Assembly: GCF_046054195.1 (NCBI RefSeq) | Contig: NZ_JBEQCS010000008.1 | Coordinates: 124,001 to 188,000 of the forward strand | From: Celerinatantimonas sp046054195 | GTDB taxonomy: Bacteria; Pseudomonadota; Gammaproteobacteria; Enterobacterales; Celerinatantimonadaceae | Direction: 5' to 3' | DNA: 64,000 nt | In this document: positions 15,955 to 25,143 of the stretch, in pieces | Numbering within the stretch: position 1 is the stretch's first letter | Layout: every line of letters starts with the position of its first letter | Made by a program: the position numbers and the translations under genes | The notes under the pieces: model-generated | Database searches by the model: none | What the model was told of the DNA's origin: nothing | Seen by the model: the letters and a program-made list of their open reading frames with translations, nothing else

Positions 15955-17169
15955 TTAAGCTTCGGCCGAAGCTTTTTTAGGCTGAGGTAAGATGATGTTT
16001 AATAAGATGGCAACGATGCCACATAAACCTACACCTTGCAGGGTGAAATTGCCAATTCCGATAGCCATGCCACCAATGCCAAAGACCAAGGTTACTGAGA
16101 CAATAACCATGTTACGAGCAATAGTGAGATCGACTTGTTTGTGAATCAGCGTATTTAGACCAATTGTTGCAATCGCCCCAAAGAGCAAACACATGATCCC
16201 ACCCATAACTGGAATAGGAATCGACAGCAAAAATGCACCTGTTTTACCAATAAATGCCAGGATAATGGCAAAGATAGCGGCCCATGTCATAATCACTGGA
16301 TTATAAGTTTTCAACAAGCTAACCGCACCGGTTACTTCGCCGTAACTCACAACTGGTGGCCCACCAAAACAAGCAGCAACGATTGTGCCTAGTCCATCAC
16401 CCATCAGTGAACGGTGGATCCCGGGGTTTTGTACGAAGTTTTTACCAACGACATTACTAATCGCTAAGATGTCGCCAAAGTGCTCGATGGTGACAATTAG
16501 ACCAATTGGCGCAATGAACAGAATCGCTTGCCAGTTAAATTCAGGGTGAACAAAGGTCGGTAGTGCCAGCCAAGGTGCAGCGGCAACACTTGAAAAATCG
16601 ACATAACCTAAGAACAGACTTAATAGATAGCCAACCACGACTCCGCTGACAATTGGCATTAAGCGCAATAATCCTTTGGCAAAAATCGAAACGACGATCG
16701 TTGTTACCAGTGATGCTCCCGAGATCAACAGTGCCGATTCAGTTGGCATCACATGTTTTGTGCCCGATAAACCCAATGCCATGTTAACTGCGTTTGGAGC
16801 CAGGGCCAGACCGATGACCATAATCACAGGTCCAACCACGACCGGCGGTAAAAACCGTTCAATAATGCCAATTCCGCGTATTTTTACCAGCGCACTCACA
16901 ATCAAAAAGACAACGCCTGCTGCAATTAAGCCGCAAAGGGTTGCGGAAATGCCAAACTGTTTTGTGCCAAGAATAATAGGAGAGATGAATGCGAAGGAAC
17001 TACCGAGAAAGATTGGAATTTGACGCTTAGTGCAGAACTGGAAAATTAATGTCCCAATGCCCGCACCCAGCAACGCAAGACGGGGATCGATGCCCGTTAG
17101 GAGCGGGACCAACGTGGTTGCGCCAAATGCGACCAATAGCATCTGCGCTCCCAGAAGTGGAGTTTTCAT
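15955..17169 (-). CDS. uraA: Uracil permease (nucleobase:cation symporter-2)
   Basis: Inner-membrane H+-coupled pyrimidine/purine transporter of 404 aa, with about 14 hydrophobic segments expected. GATTLVPLLTGIDP opens the first segment. GSSFAFISP and ITIEHFGDILAIS-type and GLGTIVAACFGGPPVVSYGEVTGAV blocks carry the substrate-site glutamates of this family (E in IEHFGD and YGE). The N-terminus is shorter than in E. coli UraA, but GAGG before the ATG supports this start. Uracil is the likeliest substrate; another nucleobase is possible. Confidence 0.88.
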   Translation of the reverse strand: MKTPLLGAQMLLVAFGATTLVPLLTGIDPRLALLGAGIGTLIFQFCTKRQIPIFLGSSFAFISPIILGTKQFGISATLCGLIAAGVVFLIVSALVKIRGIGIIERFLPPVVVGPVIMVIGLALAPNAVNMALGLSGTKHVMPTESALLISGASLVTTIVVSIFAKGLLRLMPIVSGVVVGYLLSLFLGYVDFSSVAAAPWLALPTFVHPEFNWQAILFIAPIGLIVTIEHFGDILAISNVVGKNFVQNPGIHRSLMGDGLGTIVAACFGGPPVVSYGEVTGAVSLLKTYNPVIMTWAAIFAIILAFIGKTGAFLLSIPIPVMGGIMCLLFGAIATIGLNTLIHKQVDLTIARNMVIVSVTLVFGIGGMAIGIGNFTLQGVGLCGIVAILLNIILPQPKKASAEA

Positions 17170-17664
17170 AGAACCTCAAAGTTGTGGATTTGGCATATGA
17201 TAGAGAAAAAGATTATAAAAGGCCATGCTTTTATTGTTGTCTATATGGGTTTTCCTTTATGTTCAAAACGCTGTGATTTACTACAAAAATGGTGACCTTT
17301 CGTGGGGGAATTTTGTTCAGAATGCGCTCATCAATGAAGAGCTATTCTGTATCATCTCAAAATGGAATTTCAGAGGCTAAATTTTGGTGCTCAATATTAC
17401 TACTGTATCCTGGTTATCATCAGATAAAGAAAACGCTGCCAGGGTATTATGTGTTCGTATTTGTTGTAAACGTGCCCACTTTCTTTGAATTCATGTTTGA
17501 ACTACTTCCATGAATGATCTATTTATAGCTGGTAGCATAGCGTCATCTTAAGTGTGATGATTTGTGGCAAAGCCATTATACTTTTATGATATTCAGATTG
17601 TTTTTCATACAAGTGTTAATACTACCTAACTATCCGACAGAGCCCATTTGGTTAAAAATCAACT

Positions 17665-17720
17665 GAGCAAGATCTTGCTCGCTGGGCAACTTTTTGCTCG
17701 ATCTGGGCAAGATCTTGCTC
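17665..17720. promoter_or_regulatory. Two GCAAGATCTTGC palindromes upstream of hcp
   Basis: GAGCAAGATCTTGCTC (17665-17680) is a perfect 16-bp palindrome. A second copy at 17705-17720 differs only in its first bases. Their centres are 40 bp apart, close to four DNA turns. They lie about 110-150 bp before the predicted hcp transcription start, a normal distance for an enhancer-binding activator. Binding is inferred. Confidence 0.5.
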
Positions 17721-17793
17721 GCAGTTCAAATAGCCAATTCACACTAATATAAATATTATTTATTTTTCAATTAGTTATAAAAAATTTAAAATT

Positions 17794-17809
17794 TGGCATA
17801 AATGTTGAT
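17794..17809 (+). promoter_or_regulatory. Sigma-54-like promoter for hcp
   Basis: TTGGCATAAATGTTGAT has the -24 GG and a -12 region at the right spacing (ten bases between), but reads GA where GC is usual. Some T6SS hcp genes in vibrios are sigma-54 dependent. It is 51 bp before the hcp start codon. Confidence 0.4.
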
Positions 17810-17859
17810 TCTTTCTTTATGTTTTCATCAATAAACATAATTTTAAGAGGAATATTTAT

Positions 17860-18378
17860 ATGCCAACTCCTTGCTATATATCAATCGAAGGGAAAACTCA
17901 GGGTAACATCACTCAGGGAGCCTTCACGGCTGATTCAGTCGGTAACATCTATGTTGAAGGCCACGAAGATGAAATGCTGGTGCAGGAATTTAAACATATT
18001 GTAACGGTTCCAACTGATCCCCAATCAGGCCAGCCTTCTGGTCAACGTGTGCATAAGCCATTTAAGTTCACGGTTGCTCTAAACAAAGCTGTCCCTCTTT
18101 TATATAACGCATTAGCTTCTGGTGAAATGCTGTCAACTGTTACTTTAAACTGGTATCGGACTTCGGTTGAAGGTAAACAAGAGCATTTCTTCACAACGAC
18201 GTTAACAGATTCAACCATTATTAATATCGATGCTCAAATGCCTCATTGCCAAGATCCAACTAAATCTGATTTCACACAATTGATTGAAGTATCACTTTCA
18301 TATCGTAAAATTGACTGGTCGCATGATATTGCTGGAACATCGGGCTCAGACGACTGGAGAGCCCCACTGGAAGCATAA
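17860..18378 (+). CDS. hcp: Type VI secretion tube protein Hcp
   Basis: 172 aa; forms the hexameric inner tube that is propelled into target cells and also carries effectors. MPTPCYISIEGKTQG, GAFTADSVG, HKPFKFTVALNKAVPLLYNAL and YRKIDWSHDIAGTSGSDDW are standard Hcp blocks. AAGAGGAATATTT precedes the ATG. It is the first gene of the island; no sheath, baseplate or membrane-complex genes follow, so it depends on a T6SS core elsewhere. A stable hairpin follows the stop. Confidence 0.95.
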   Translation: MPTPCYISIEGKTQGNITQGAFTADSVGNIYVEGHEDEMLVQEFKHIVTVPTDPQSGQPSGQRVHKPFKFTVALNKAVPLLYNALASGEMLSTVTLNWYRTSVEGKQEHFFTTTLTDSTIINIDAQMPHCQDPTKSDFTQLIEVSLSYRKIDWSHDIAGTSGSDDWRAPLEA

Positions 18379-18394
18379 AAAATATCTACTAAAA

Positions 18395-18423
18395 ACTGCT
18401 GAGTTACCACGTAATTCAGCAGT
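18395..18423 (+). terminator. Strong hairpin between hcp and vgrG
   Basis: ACTGCTGAGTTAC pairs over 13 positions (one G-U) with GTAATTCAGCAGT around a three-base loop. The T run after it is weak. Such a structure can cause partial termination or protect the hcp mRNA, allowing far more Hcp than VgrG. Confidence 0.6.
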
Positions 18424-18453
18424 GCTATTTCTAGCCATTAGTAAGGAGCAACC

Positions 18454-20409
18454 ATGGCCGCAGCAGGGCGAATTAACTTTTCAATTCAGGTAGCTGGGTT
18501 AAGTGATGATACATTTCAAGTAATCGAATTTAATGGACATGAAGCATTGTCCATGATTTATCGTTATCAGATTGAACTAGCAAGTCGGTTTGATAATATC
18601 GAACCTGAAAGTATTGTGGATCAGTCAGTTTGTCTGACGTTAGTTCGCGATGGTGTTGTGATGCGCTATGTCCATGGTATTGTTCAATCTTTTAATAAGG
18701 CTGATACTGGGTTTCATCATACTCGTTATACTCTCGTCCTCGTGCCCTCATTCGCAAGATGTCAACTGCGGCAAAATAGCAGAATTTTCCAAACAAAATC
18801 AGCTATCGAGATAATAACTACGCTACTCGAAGAGATGTCTATTACGGATTATGCCTTCGCCTTAAAAAGAACTCCCGCTGTACGCGAATATTGTGTCCAA
18901 TATAGAGAAACTGACTTGGAGTTCATTGAACGATTGGCGGGTGAAGAAGGGATATTTTATTATTTTGAGCATACTCAAGGGCAGCATACATTGTGCTTTT
19001 GCGATCAAAGTAACCAAACCCCTCAGCAAGATGACGCCATTACCTACAATGCAACCTCTGGTGGGATGGCAACACAACCCTATATTTCATCTTTTATTCG
19101 TAAGAAAAAAATTGCGCCTGCAACGGTATTTTTAAAAGATTACAGTTTTAAAAATCCTGCATATAGTTTTCTCAATGTTCAGCAAGCCAATGATGCTGAT
19201 TATCAAGCGAAATATTATGAACATTACGATTATCCTGGTCGTTATAAAGATGATGTGAACGGACTTGCATTTACGAAAGTCCGACTTGAATATCTGCGCC
19301 GAGATTCAGAGCAAGCGAGTATTCATAGCGATGCCATGCAGATTACTGCAGGGTATCGGTTCATGCTCAGTGACCACTTTGAACAGAGCAATAATCGAGT
19401 ATGGTTGGTGACGGCACAATCATGTCAGGGTAAACAACCTCAAGCGTTGGAAGAAGCGGGCGGAACAGGGGCTACCACATTTTTTAATGATGCCGTGTTG
19501 CTACCGGATAGCCTCTCTTGGCGTCCTGGACAAAATCCAAAACCAAGAGTGGATGGGCCACAAATTGCAACTGTTGTTGGTCCTGCCGATGAGGAGATCT
19601 ATTGTGATGAATATGGGCGAGTTAAAATTCAATTTCCTTGGGATCGGGAAGGTGAACATGATGAACAGTCCAGCTGTTGGGTTCGAGTCGCGCAAGCGTG
19701 GGCTGGTGCACAATACGGATTTGTTGCGATTCCTCGTATTGGACATGAAGTCATTGTGAGTTTTCTTGAAGGTGACCCAGACCAACCTATTATTACTGGT
19801 CGCACTTATCATGTATCAAATCAAACGCCGTATCCTTTGCCTGCAAGTAAAACGGTGACCACCTTAAAGACACAAACACATAAAGGCGAAGGTTCTAACG
19901 AATTGCGTTTTGAGGATGAAAAAGACCAAGAAGAGGTCTATCTGCATGCTCAAAAGAATATGGCAATTCAGGTAGAAAATTCTAAAAATGAACGTGTTGA
20001 GTACGATCGTAGCGTTAGCATTGGTCATGATGAAGCCTTAGATGTCGCAAATGATAGAAAAGTGACCGTCACAGGCAATCAAGATCATCACACCACAGGA
20101 AATTTCAGACGCTCTACAGATGGTGATTTTAGCAATACAGTTACGGGTGATTTAGCTCAAAAAATATCTGGTGCTTTTGGTATCAGTGCAGATGGCTCTT
20201 TGACCATTAAAAGTGGCAGTAAAATAACGCTACAAGTTGGTGGAAGTTTCGTCGTGATTCACAGTGGCGGTGTGGATATTAATGGTAGTGCAATTAACTT
20301 AAACTCTGGCGGTTCGCCTGGTTCTTTACCTCTACCTGAGAGTGTTCAAGTGTTAAAAACCGCAGCTGCTGAAGGTTCTGCATTTGTTGCTAATTGTCCC
20401 GCGGTATAA
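18454..20409 (+). CDS. vgrG: Type VI secretion spike protein VgrG (TssI)
   Basis: 651 aa. The gp27-like part spans about residues 10-370. The gp5 OB-fold follows (YCDEYGRVKIQFPWDREGE, WVRVAQAWAGAQYGF, GHEVIVSFLEGDPDQP). The rest is the repetitive beta-helix of needle type. There is no extra C-terminal enzymatic domain, so this is a carrier rather than an evolved VgrG. It lies between hcp and the DUF4123 adaptor gene, 6 bp from the latter, and should load the effector encoded downstream. Confidence 0.96.
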   Translation: MAAAGRINFSIQVAGLSDDTFQVIEFNGHEALSMIYRYQIELASRFDNIEPESIVDQSVCLTLVRDGVVMRYVHGIVQSFNKADTGFHHTRYTLVLVPSFARCQLRQNSRIFQTKSAIEIITTLLEEMSITDYAFALKRTPAVREYCVQYRETDLEFIERLAGEEGIFYYFEHTQGQHTLCFCDQSNQTPQQDDAITYNATSGGMATQPYISSFIRKKKIAPATVFLKDYSFKNPAYSFLNVQQANDADYQAKYYEHYDYPGRYKDDVNGLAFTKVRLEYLRRDSEQASIHSDAMQITAGYRFMLSDHFEQSNNRVWLVTAQSCQGKQPQALEEAGGTGATTFFNDAVLLPDSLSWRPGQNPKPRVDGPQIATVVGPADEEIYCDEYGRVKIQFPWDREGEHDEQSSCWVRVAQAWAGAQYGFVAIPRIGHEVIVSFLEGDPDQPIITGRTYHVSNQTPYPLPASKTVTTLKTQTHKGEGSNELRFEDEKDQEEVYLHAQKNMAIQVENSKNERVEYDRSVSIGHDEALDVANDRKVTVTGNQDHHTTGNFRRSTDGDFSNTVTGDLAQKISGAFGISADGSLTIKSGSKITLQVGGSFVVIHSGGVDINGSAINLNSGGSPGSLPLPESVQVLKTAAAEGSAFVANCPAV

Positions 20410-20415
20410 GGTTGA

Positions 20416-21327
20416 ATGATGTCTGAAGTGCTCTATAACTTTGCTATTATTGATGCAGCTAGTGAACCTGAGTGTTTTGAACTTTTTGCCCAGCAAGATC
20501 CCGTTAGAAGCTGCTTATATGAACAACCGCTTGATAGCGATGTATCTAAAGTTGCCCCATATTTAATTGAGTTAACCGATGATGTGCAAGACTGGCTGAA
20601 TGAGCGAGCTACCCCTTGGGGAATGTATGTCTCGTCTGAGTGTTCATTCATTTTGCTGCGCCAACATCTTCGGCAATCTCTGCAAGCGCAAGTCCCTGAA
20701 GAGAGTCAACCGCAACTGTTTCGTTATTATGACCCTCGAATCATTTGGCTTTATATCGATGCCGTACCTGCTATAGAGCTGTACCACTTTTTAGGTCCAA
20801 TTGATGCGATATCCACTCATTACGGTATTGAGCGTAGTGAAGATTTTAGTTCAATTAAAGCCACGTTTGCCAAATTGCCAGTTGATAGACATGGGCCATT
20901 AAAGCTATCGAAGCCAGTTTATCAAGCCATTATTGACGGTTGTATTAAGCAGATAGAGCAAGCGGTTTATGCGCGTTTAGATAAAATGATTGAGCGCAAT
21001 GAGTTAGATAAACCTGCGGAATCTTCCTCGGCAGTTTATACACTACGTTTTAATGACGATGAGCTCTGTGATTTAGTCAGTCCAAATCAGCCAACGGCAG
21101 CACAACTATCGGAATTTTCGAAACGATTAGTCAGCGAACTAAGCCGTTGGGGAATTACCCAACAACGACTGTTAACAGGGATCGCCCAGCTGTGTGCTCA
21201 GCACCACTACTACAGTTGGGAACAATTGCCCACAGATTGGATTGATCGCCTTTGCGACGAAAATCATCGTCCTTCATTTAATGCTCAAATGCTGATGATT
21301 GATCATCTCGGCTATGTTCCAGCATAA
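20416..21327 (+). CDS. DUF4123 type VI effector adaptor (Tap/TEC-like)
   Basis: 303 aa. The N-terminal domain (about 5-130) matches DUF4123: YNFAIIDAASEP, GMYVSSECSFILLRQHLR and LFRYYDPRIIW. DUF4123 proteins act in the cytoplasm as chaperones that load an effector onto its VgrG. The position directly between vgrG and the effector gene fits that role. The C-terminal half (about 180-303) is helical and of unknown function, and probably gives effector specificity. The start is ATG 20416, with a second ATG one codon later. Confidence 0.87.
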   Translation: MMSEVLYNFAIIDAASEPECFELFAQQDPVRSCLYEQPLDSDVSKVAPYLIELTDDVQDWLNERATPWGMYVSSECSFILLRQHLRQSLQAQVPEESQPQLFRYYDPRIIWLYIDAVPAIELYHFLGPIDAISTHYGIERSEDFSSIKATFAKLPVDRHGPLKLSKPVYQAIIDGCIKQIEQAVYARLDKMIERNELDKPAESSSAVYTLRFNDDELCDLVSPNQPTAAQLSEFSKRLVSELSRWGITQQRLLTGIAQLCAQHHYYSWEQLPTDWIDRLCDENHRPSFNAQMLMIDHLGYVPA

Positions 21328-21342
21328 GGAGATTAACAACGA

Positions 21343-23091
21343 ATGCCTACATGTAATCACCCCGTTGGTACTGCTTGTCACTGTAATAGCGCACAATCGT
21401 GCTTGACAGCGATAAAAGTTGTTACCCCAAATATATCTGAAACATTTGATGGCGAACATTACTTAACGCTAAATATTATTCACGAAATTGCACCGTTACA
21501 AAATGATGAAGAGCAACCTGTTCCAGTGACGGTTAACTTGATTGGTTCTTGTTTGTATGGGAATGATAGTGATTGTCCATCGGGTGTCGTGTTAGATGAA
21601 AATGGGAAACTGGTGCAAAAGTTAGCTGCATCGCAAACTGTCGATTTAACTTATCAACGCGATAACCATAAAGCAATTCCGTTATTAGAGTGTTTTGGCT
21701 ATTTATGTTTGAGTCAATCTATCGGATCCATTCCATATTCATTTTATAAGATTCGAGCAAATTGCTGTGATGGCGAAGATCTTGAACAAAACGTATTCAT
21801 CAGTATATACGATGAACTAAAAGAGATGATGTTAGGCCATAAGGTATTTACTGATATCACTGTGGCTATTCACCCTCAATATAGTTGGACCGGCAGTATC
21901 ACATTTAGCTGGGAAAAGGATGAAGACCAAGAAGAGGCACAAAAAGAAGAAAAACCTGAAAATAAACCCGCCAAGAAAAAACCACTCTCTACTATTTCTC
22001 ATCTTTTAAGAGATGGTTTTACAATTCAGGGCGATCTGAAAGTGAATGCTGGTGGGATTACTTCTGAGTATACAGCCAAACATACGCTCAAAAACGATAA
22101 AGAAGAAAAAACACCAGTTAAAAAGAAATCAGAAAACTCATTTGAAGGGAATTTGGCTGCTTTATTATCAAATACGGCTCCGGAGCAGACTCACTCTTTG
22201 TCCGTGAGCAGTGATACGAGTGCAATGCCCCCTGTTTCTCGCGATGATAGTGCAGCCCAGATCCATTTATTAAATGCGGTCACCGATGTGTTATTAATTG
22301 TCCTGTTAGCGTGTTACGACCAAAAAGGACAGGATAAGATTAAAATGATTTCGTATGGGTTTGATAGCCCAGAGATAAAACTGCAAGGCAGTGGTCAAAG
22401 TGTTTATCGAGATGGAAACTACGGTATTGATAGTAGCCTATCTATTTCTGCCACACCTCTTTTTAGTGGTCATGTTGAGCTTGACCTTTTATTAGCATTA
22501 ATTGCATCACTTAGTTCTGGTGTGGGAACAGTTGTTTATAAAGCAATTAAAAATACGTTAGACAAATTGCGAAAGGCTTATGAGGCCGGCAATGCTCCCG
22601 CCTACGCAGGCGTTAAGTTTAACCTAACGGGGGCCCTTGACTTTTCGACACAAGGAGACGGGCTCTTATTTGAGAAAAAAATGAGTCAGCCTATCGCTTT
22701 TTCCTCACTTGATACGCAAACCACGGTATCTTTTGAAGGGTTAGCTAGTGTGCGGGCAGAAGCAAAAGTGTTTGTATTCCATGGGCTATTTGATTTTCAA
22801 GCAAAACTTACTGCTATTGGCCACTGTGAATTAGTGACCCATAATCATGGGGATGAAACGACATTAGATTATGTGATCTACCATGATGGGATTAAAGCGC
22901 TTGTTGAGATTACTGTTTCTGGAGGAGTGGTACAAGATCGGGAAAGTCTTCAGAAACATGTATTTGGTAATATTCACAATAATTCTGCAAGTGAGCACAC
23001 AAAAAAATATCCGTATGAATGGATTTTGGCACAACCAAAATCTAAAGAAGATTCCACATGGAAAAATACCTTATTTTCTTTCGGAGCTTAA
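21343..23091 (+). CDS. Putative type VI secretion effector, unrecognised family
   Basis: 582 aa with no family I recognise. The call as an effector rests on position: after vgrG and the DUF4123 adaptor, before an array of lipoproteins. The N-terminus is cysteine-rich (C4, C12, C14, C20) and could bind metal or form disulfides. A highly charged Glu/Lys linker occupies about 190-220. Two hydrophobic stretches (309-324, with DVLLIVLLACY, and 380-399, with DLLLALIASLSSGVG) could insert in a membrane. The last 180 residues look beta-rich. No hydrolase, nuclease or peptidase motif was found. There is no signal peptide. A pore-forming or periplasm-acting toxin is one guess. Confidence 0.6.
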   Translation: MPTCNHPVGTACHCNSAQSCLTAIKVVTPNISETFDGEHYLTLNIIHEIAPLQNDEEQPVPVTVNLIGSCLYGNDSDCPSGVVLDENGKLVQKLAASQTVDLTYQRDNHKAIPLLECFGYLCLSQSIGSIPYSFYKIRANCCDGEDLEQNVFISIYDELKEMMLGHKVFTDITVAIHPQYSWTGSITFSWEKDEDQEEAQKEEKPENKPAKKKPLSTISHLLRDGFTIQGDLKVNAGGITSEYTAKHTLKNDKEEKTPVKKKSENSFEGNLAALLSNTAPEQTHSLSVSSDTSAMPPVSRDDSAAQIHLLNAVTDVLLIVLLACYDQKGQDKIKMISYGFDSPEIKLQGSGQSVYRDGNYGIDSSLSISATPLFSGHVELDLLLALIASLSSGVGTVVYKAIKNTLDKLRKAYEAGNAPAYAGVKFNLTGALDFSTQGDGLLFEKKMSQPIAFSSLDTQTTVSFEGLASVRAEAKVFVFHGLFDFQAKLTAIGHCELVTHNHGDETTLDYVIYHDGIKALVEITVSGGVVQDRESLQKHVFGNIHNNSASEHTKKYPYEWILAQPKSKEDSTWKNTLFSFGA

Positions 23092-23094
23092 ATA

Positions 23095-24072
23095 ATGCTT
23101 GTGAATGTATTAAAAAAGTTTTTTATAAGTTTAGCCTTATGCCTATTTTTAACCCACTGCTCGGGGGACAATACAATGTCTATGTCAACCACAGATATCG
23201 AGATTCCAACTGAAAAACCCACTTTTATTTATTTGGTTCATATGAATTCCCATCATATGATCTGCCAAAGTCTGGTCAATAATTTACCTCAGCTTGATAA
23301 TACGTCATCAGTGACGGGGGATATTATTACTGGATTTAATGTCACGGCGTTTTTACAACCGGGTGAGAATACTCTCGATGCTCAGGTAGCCTCCATCAAT
23401 GCGTATAAAGAAAATGGCGGAGATGGTTCAGTGCAGCGCGCGGATGGTGAATGTAAGTTTGTATTTACCGCGAATCCACAACAAGGGCAGCCAATTGAAT
23501 TATCCAGTCTTAATATCACCGTTGACGATGGCAAAGTAACGACGAAAACATCCAAAACATATCCTCCAAAGTATCGCACCGATTTATCAAAAATCACATC
23601 GAATCAGCTAGGTTGGGCAACTTACTTCCATCGCCCCATTTATATTAAAACCATTCCGCAATGGGCCTGGACCAAAGCAGAGCCTTTTAAACCGACGCGC
23701 GAGAATATGAAAAAACTGCATCGGGCTTATCAAGCATTGATTGACATGATGAAGCGTAAAGATTATCAGGGGTTAAAAGATGCATATTCCCTGTCGAGCC
23801 GGGAAAAATCACTGGCTGAAGCAGGCCAATCCAGCCCGGATGATTTTTTTGATGCAATAGGCTATCAAGCACATTTAGATGTTAAAAAAGTTCAAGTTTT
23901 AGATCATGTCGATTGGAGCCACTATAAGTTAGCAAGTTATGCGGATGGTAAATTAGTGCAATTGAAAGACGATTATGATGATAGTCCATTGAGAACCCAA
24001 GTCGGTGATACTATCACTTCTTATACCCCTTATTTTTCAATCATTAATGGCCGGGTAGTGATTTCCCGTTAA
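23095..24072 (+). CDS. Predicted lipoprotein, tandem paralogue 1 (putative immunity)
   Basis: 325 aa. The ATG is 3 bp after the effector stop, with its GGAG inside the effector gene, so the two are translationally coupled. Residues 1-22 form a lipoprotein-type signal, but the lipobox reads LTHC, with an unusual residue before the cysteine. The mature part has a beta-rich N-terminal domain (PTFIYLVHMNSHHM, VTAFLQPGEN) and a near-invariant helical block (PTRENMKKLHRAYQAL..). It ends FSIINGRVVISR. The likely role is periplasmic neutralisation of the adjacent effector. This is the most divergent N-terminus of the five copies. Confidence 0.72.
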   Translation: MLVNVLKKFFISLALCLFLTHCSGDNTMSMSTTDIEIPTEKPTFIYLVHMNSHHMICQSLVNNLPQLDNTSSVTGDIITGFNVTAFLQPGENTLDAQVASINAYKENGGDGSVQRADGECKFVFTANPQQGQPIELSSLNITVDDGKVTTKTSKTYPPKYRTDLSKITSNQLGWATYFHRPIYIKTIPQWAWTKAEPFKPTRENMKKLHRAYQALIDMMKRKDYQGLKDAYSLSSREKSLAEAGQSSPDDFFDAIGYQAHLDVKKVQVLDHVDWSHYKLASYADGKLVQLKDDYDDSPLRTQVGDTITSYTPYFSIINGRVVISR

Positions 24073-24123
24073 GGATAAGCGCTCAGTCTTTACTGGGCGG
24101 AACATTCAATGAAAGGAGCTGTT

Positions 24124-25092
24124 TTGAAGTATCGATTGGGGGCTCTATTGGGCGTCATTCTGTTAGTCGGTTGCCAGTCATCTGTGGTGGATTTATCAAC
24201 CACGGATATCGCCATTCCAACTGAAAAACCCACCTTTATTTATCTTATTAATATGAACTCCCATCATATGGTATGCGGCAATATGATTAATCAGATGCCG
24301 CAGTTAGATAACACCTCATCGGTGACGGGGGATATTATGACCGGATTTAATGTCACAGCCTTTTTACAACCGGGTGAAAATACTCTCGATGCGCGTGTTG
24401 CTTCAATCAATGGTTATACTGAAAATGGCGGGGATGGCTCGGTGCATCGTGCGGATGGTGAATGTAAGTTTGTATTTACCGCGAATCCACAACACGGGCA
24501 GCCGATTGAACTATCTAGCCTGAATATTACCGTGGACGATGGCAAAGCAACGGCGAAGACCTCCAAAACATATCCTCCCAAATATCGTACAGATGTTTCT
24601 AAAATAACGTTTCATCAAAAAGGCTGGACCAGTTATATCAGCCGTCCTATTTATATTAAAACCATTCCGCAATGGGCCTGGACTAAAGCAGAGCCCTTTA
24701 AACCGACGCGCGAGAATATGAAAAAACTCCATAGGGCCTATCAGGCATTAATTGACATGATGAAACGACATGATATTCAGGGGTTAAAAGATGCATATTC
24801 CCTGTCGAGCCGGGAAAAATCACTGGCTGAAGCAGGGCAATCCAGCCCAGATGAGTTTTTTGATGCGACAGAAATTGAAGCGGCATTCTCAGCCAAAGGC
24901 GTTCAAGTTGTCGATCATCAGTCATGGGGAAATTATGGGTTAAAAACCTATGCCAATGGTCGTCTGGTTCAGTTAGTTGATAAAAACGATAACAGTCCGT
25001 TAGTTATGACCACTGATGATAGTAGTTTACCCTTTCTATCCCTCTTACCTTATTTTTCAATCATTAATGGCCGGGTAGTGATTTCCCGTTAA
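24124..25092 (+). CDS. Predicted lipoprotein, tandem paralogue 2 (putative immunity)
   Basis: 322 aa from TTG 24124. The TTG is preferred over ATG 24109 because AAAGGAG lies just before it and all of copies 2-5 share TTG here, while the ATG is lost in copy 4. The lipobox is LVGC, with the mature protein starting CQSS. It shares the PTFIYLINMNSHHM, VTAFLQPGEN and QWAWTKAEPFKPTREN blocks with the other copies. It differs from copy 3 at only about ten residues, and the repeat unit is 1,020 bp, indicating a recent duplication. Confidence 0.72.
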   Translation: MKYRLGALLGVILLVGCQSSVVDLSTTDIAIPTEKPTFIYLINMNSHHMVCGNMINQMPQLDNTSSVTGDIMTGFNVTAFLQPGENTLDARVASINGYTENGGDGSVHRADGECKFVFTANPQHGQPIELSSLNITVDDGKATAKTSKTYPPKYRTDVSKITFHQKGWTSYISRPIYIKTIPQWAWTKAEPFKPTRENMKKLHRAYQALIDMMKRHDIQGLKDAYSLSSREKSLAEAGQSSPDEFFDATEIEAAFSAKGVQVVDHQSWGNYGLKTYANGRLVQLVDKNDNSPLVMTTDDSSLPFLSLLPYFSIINGRVVISR

Positions 25093-25143
25093 GGATAAGC
25101 GCTCAGTCTTTACTGGGCGGAACATTCAATGAAAGGAGCTGTT

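Larger units (their letters stand above)
17170..17859. other. 690-bp AT-rich regulatory region between uraA and hcp
   Basis: No convincing gene lies here; one 74-codon frame at 17289-17513 has no ribosome binding site or family resemblance. On the minus strand it carries the uraA promoter and leader. On the plus strand it holds two palindromes and a sigma-54-like element listed separately. Base composition is clearly more AT-rich than the flanking housekeeping genes, consistent with the edge of an acquired island. Confidence 0.5.

Noticed and set aside
16676..17023. 115-codon frame on the plus strand in uraA
   Set aside because: It is the complement of membrane-segment codons of the permease and has no independent support.
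17289..17513. 74-codon frame upstream of hcp
   Set aside because: Lies in an AT-rich promoter region, starts without a ribosome site and has no recognisable family.
17860..23091. Complete T6SS gene cluster
   Set aside because: Only hcp, vgrG, adaptor and cargo genes are present; sheath, baseplate, TssJLM and ClpV genes are missing, so this is an auxiliary island.
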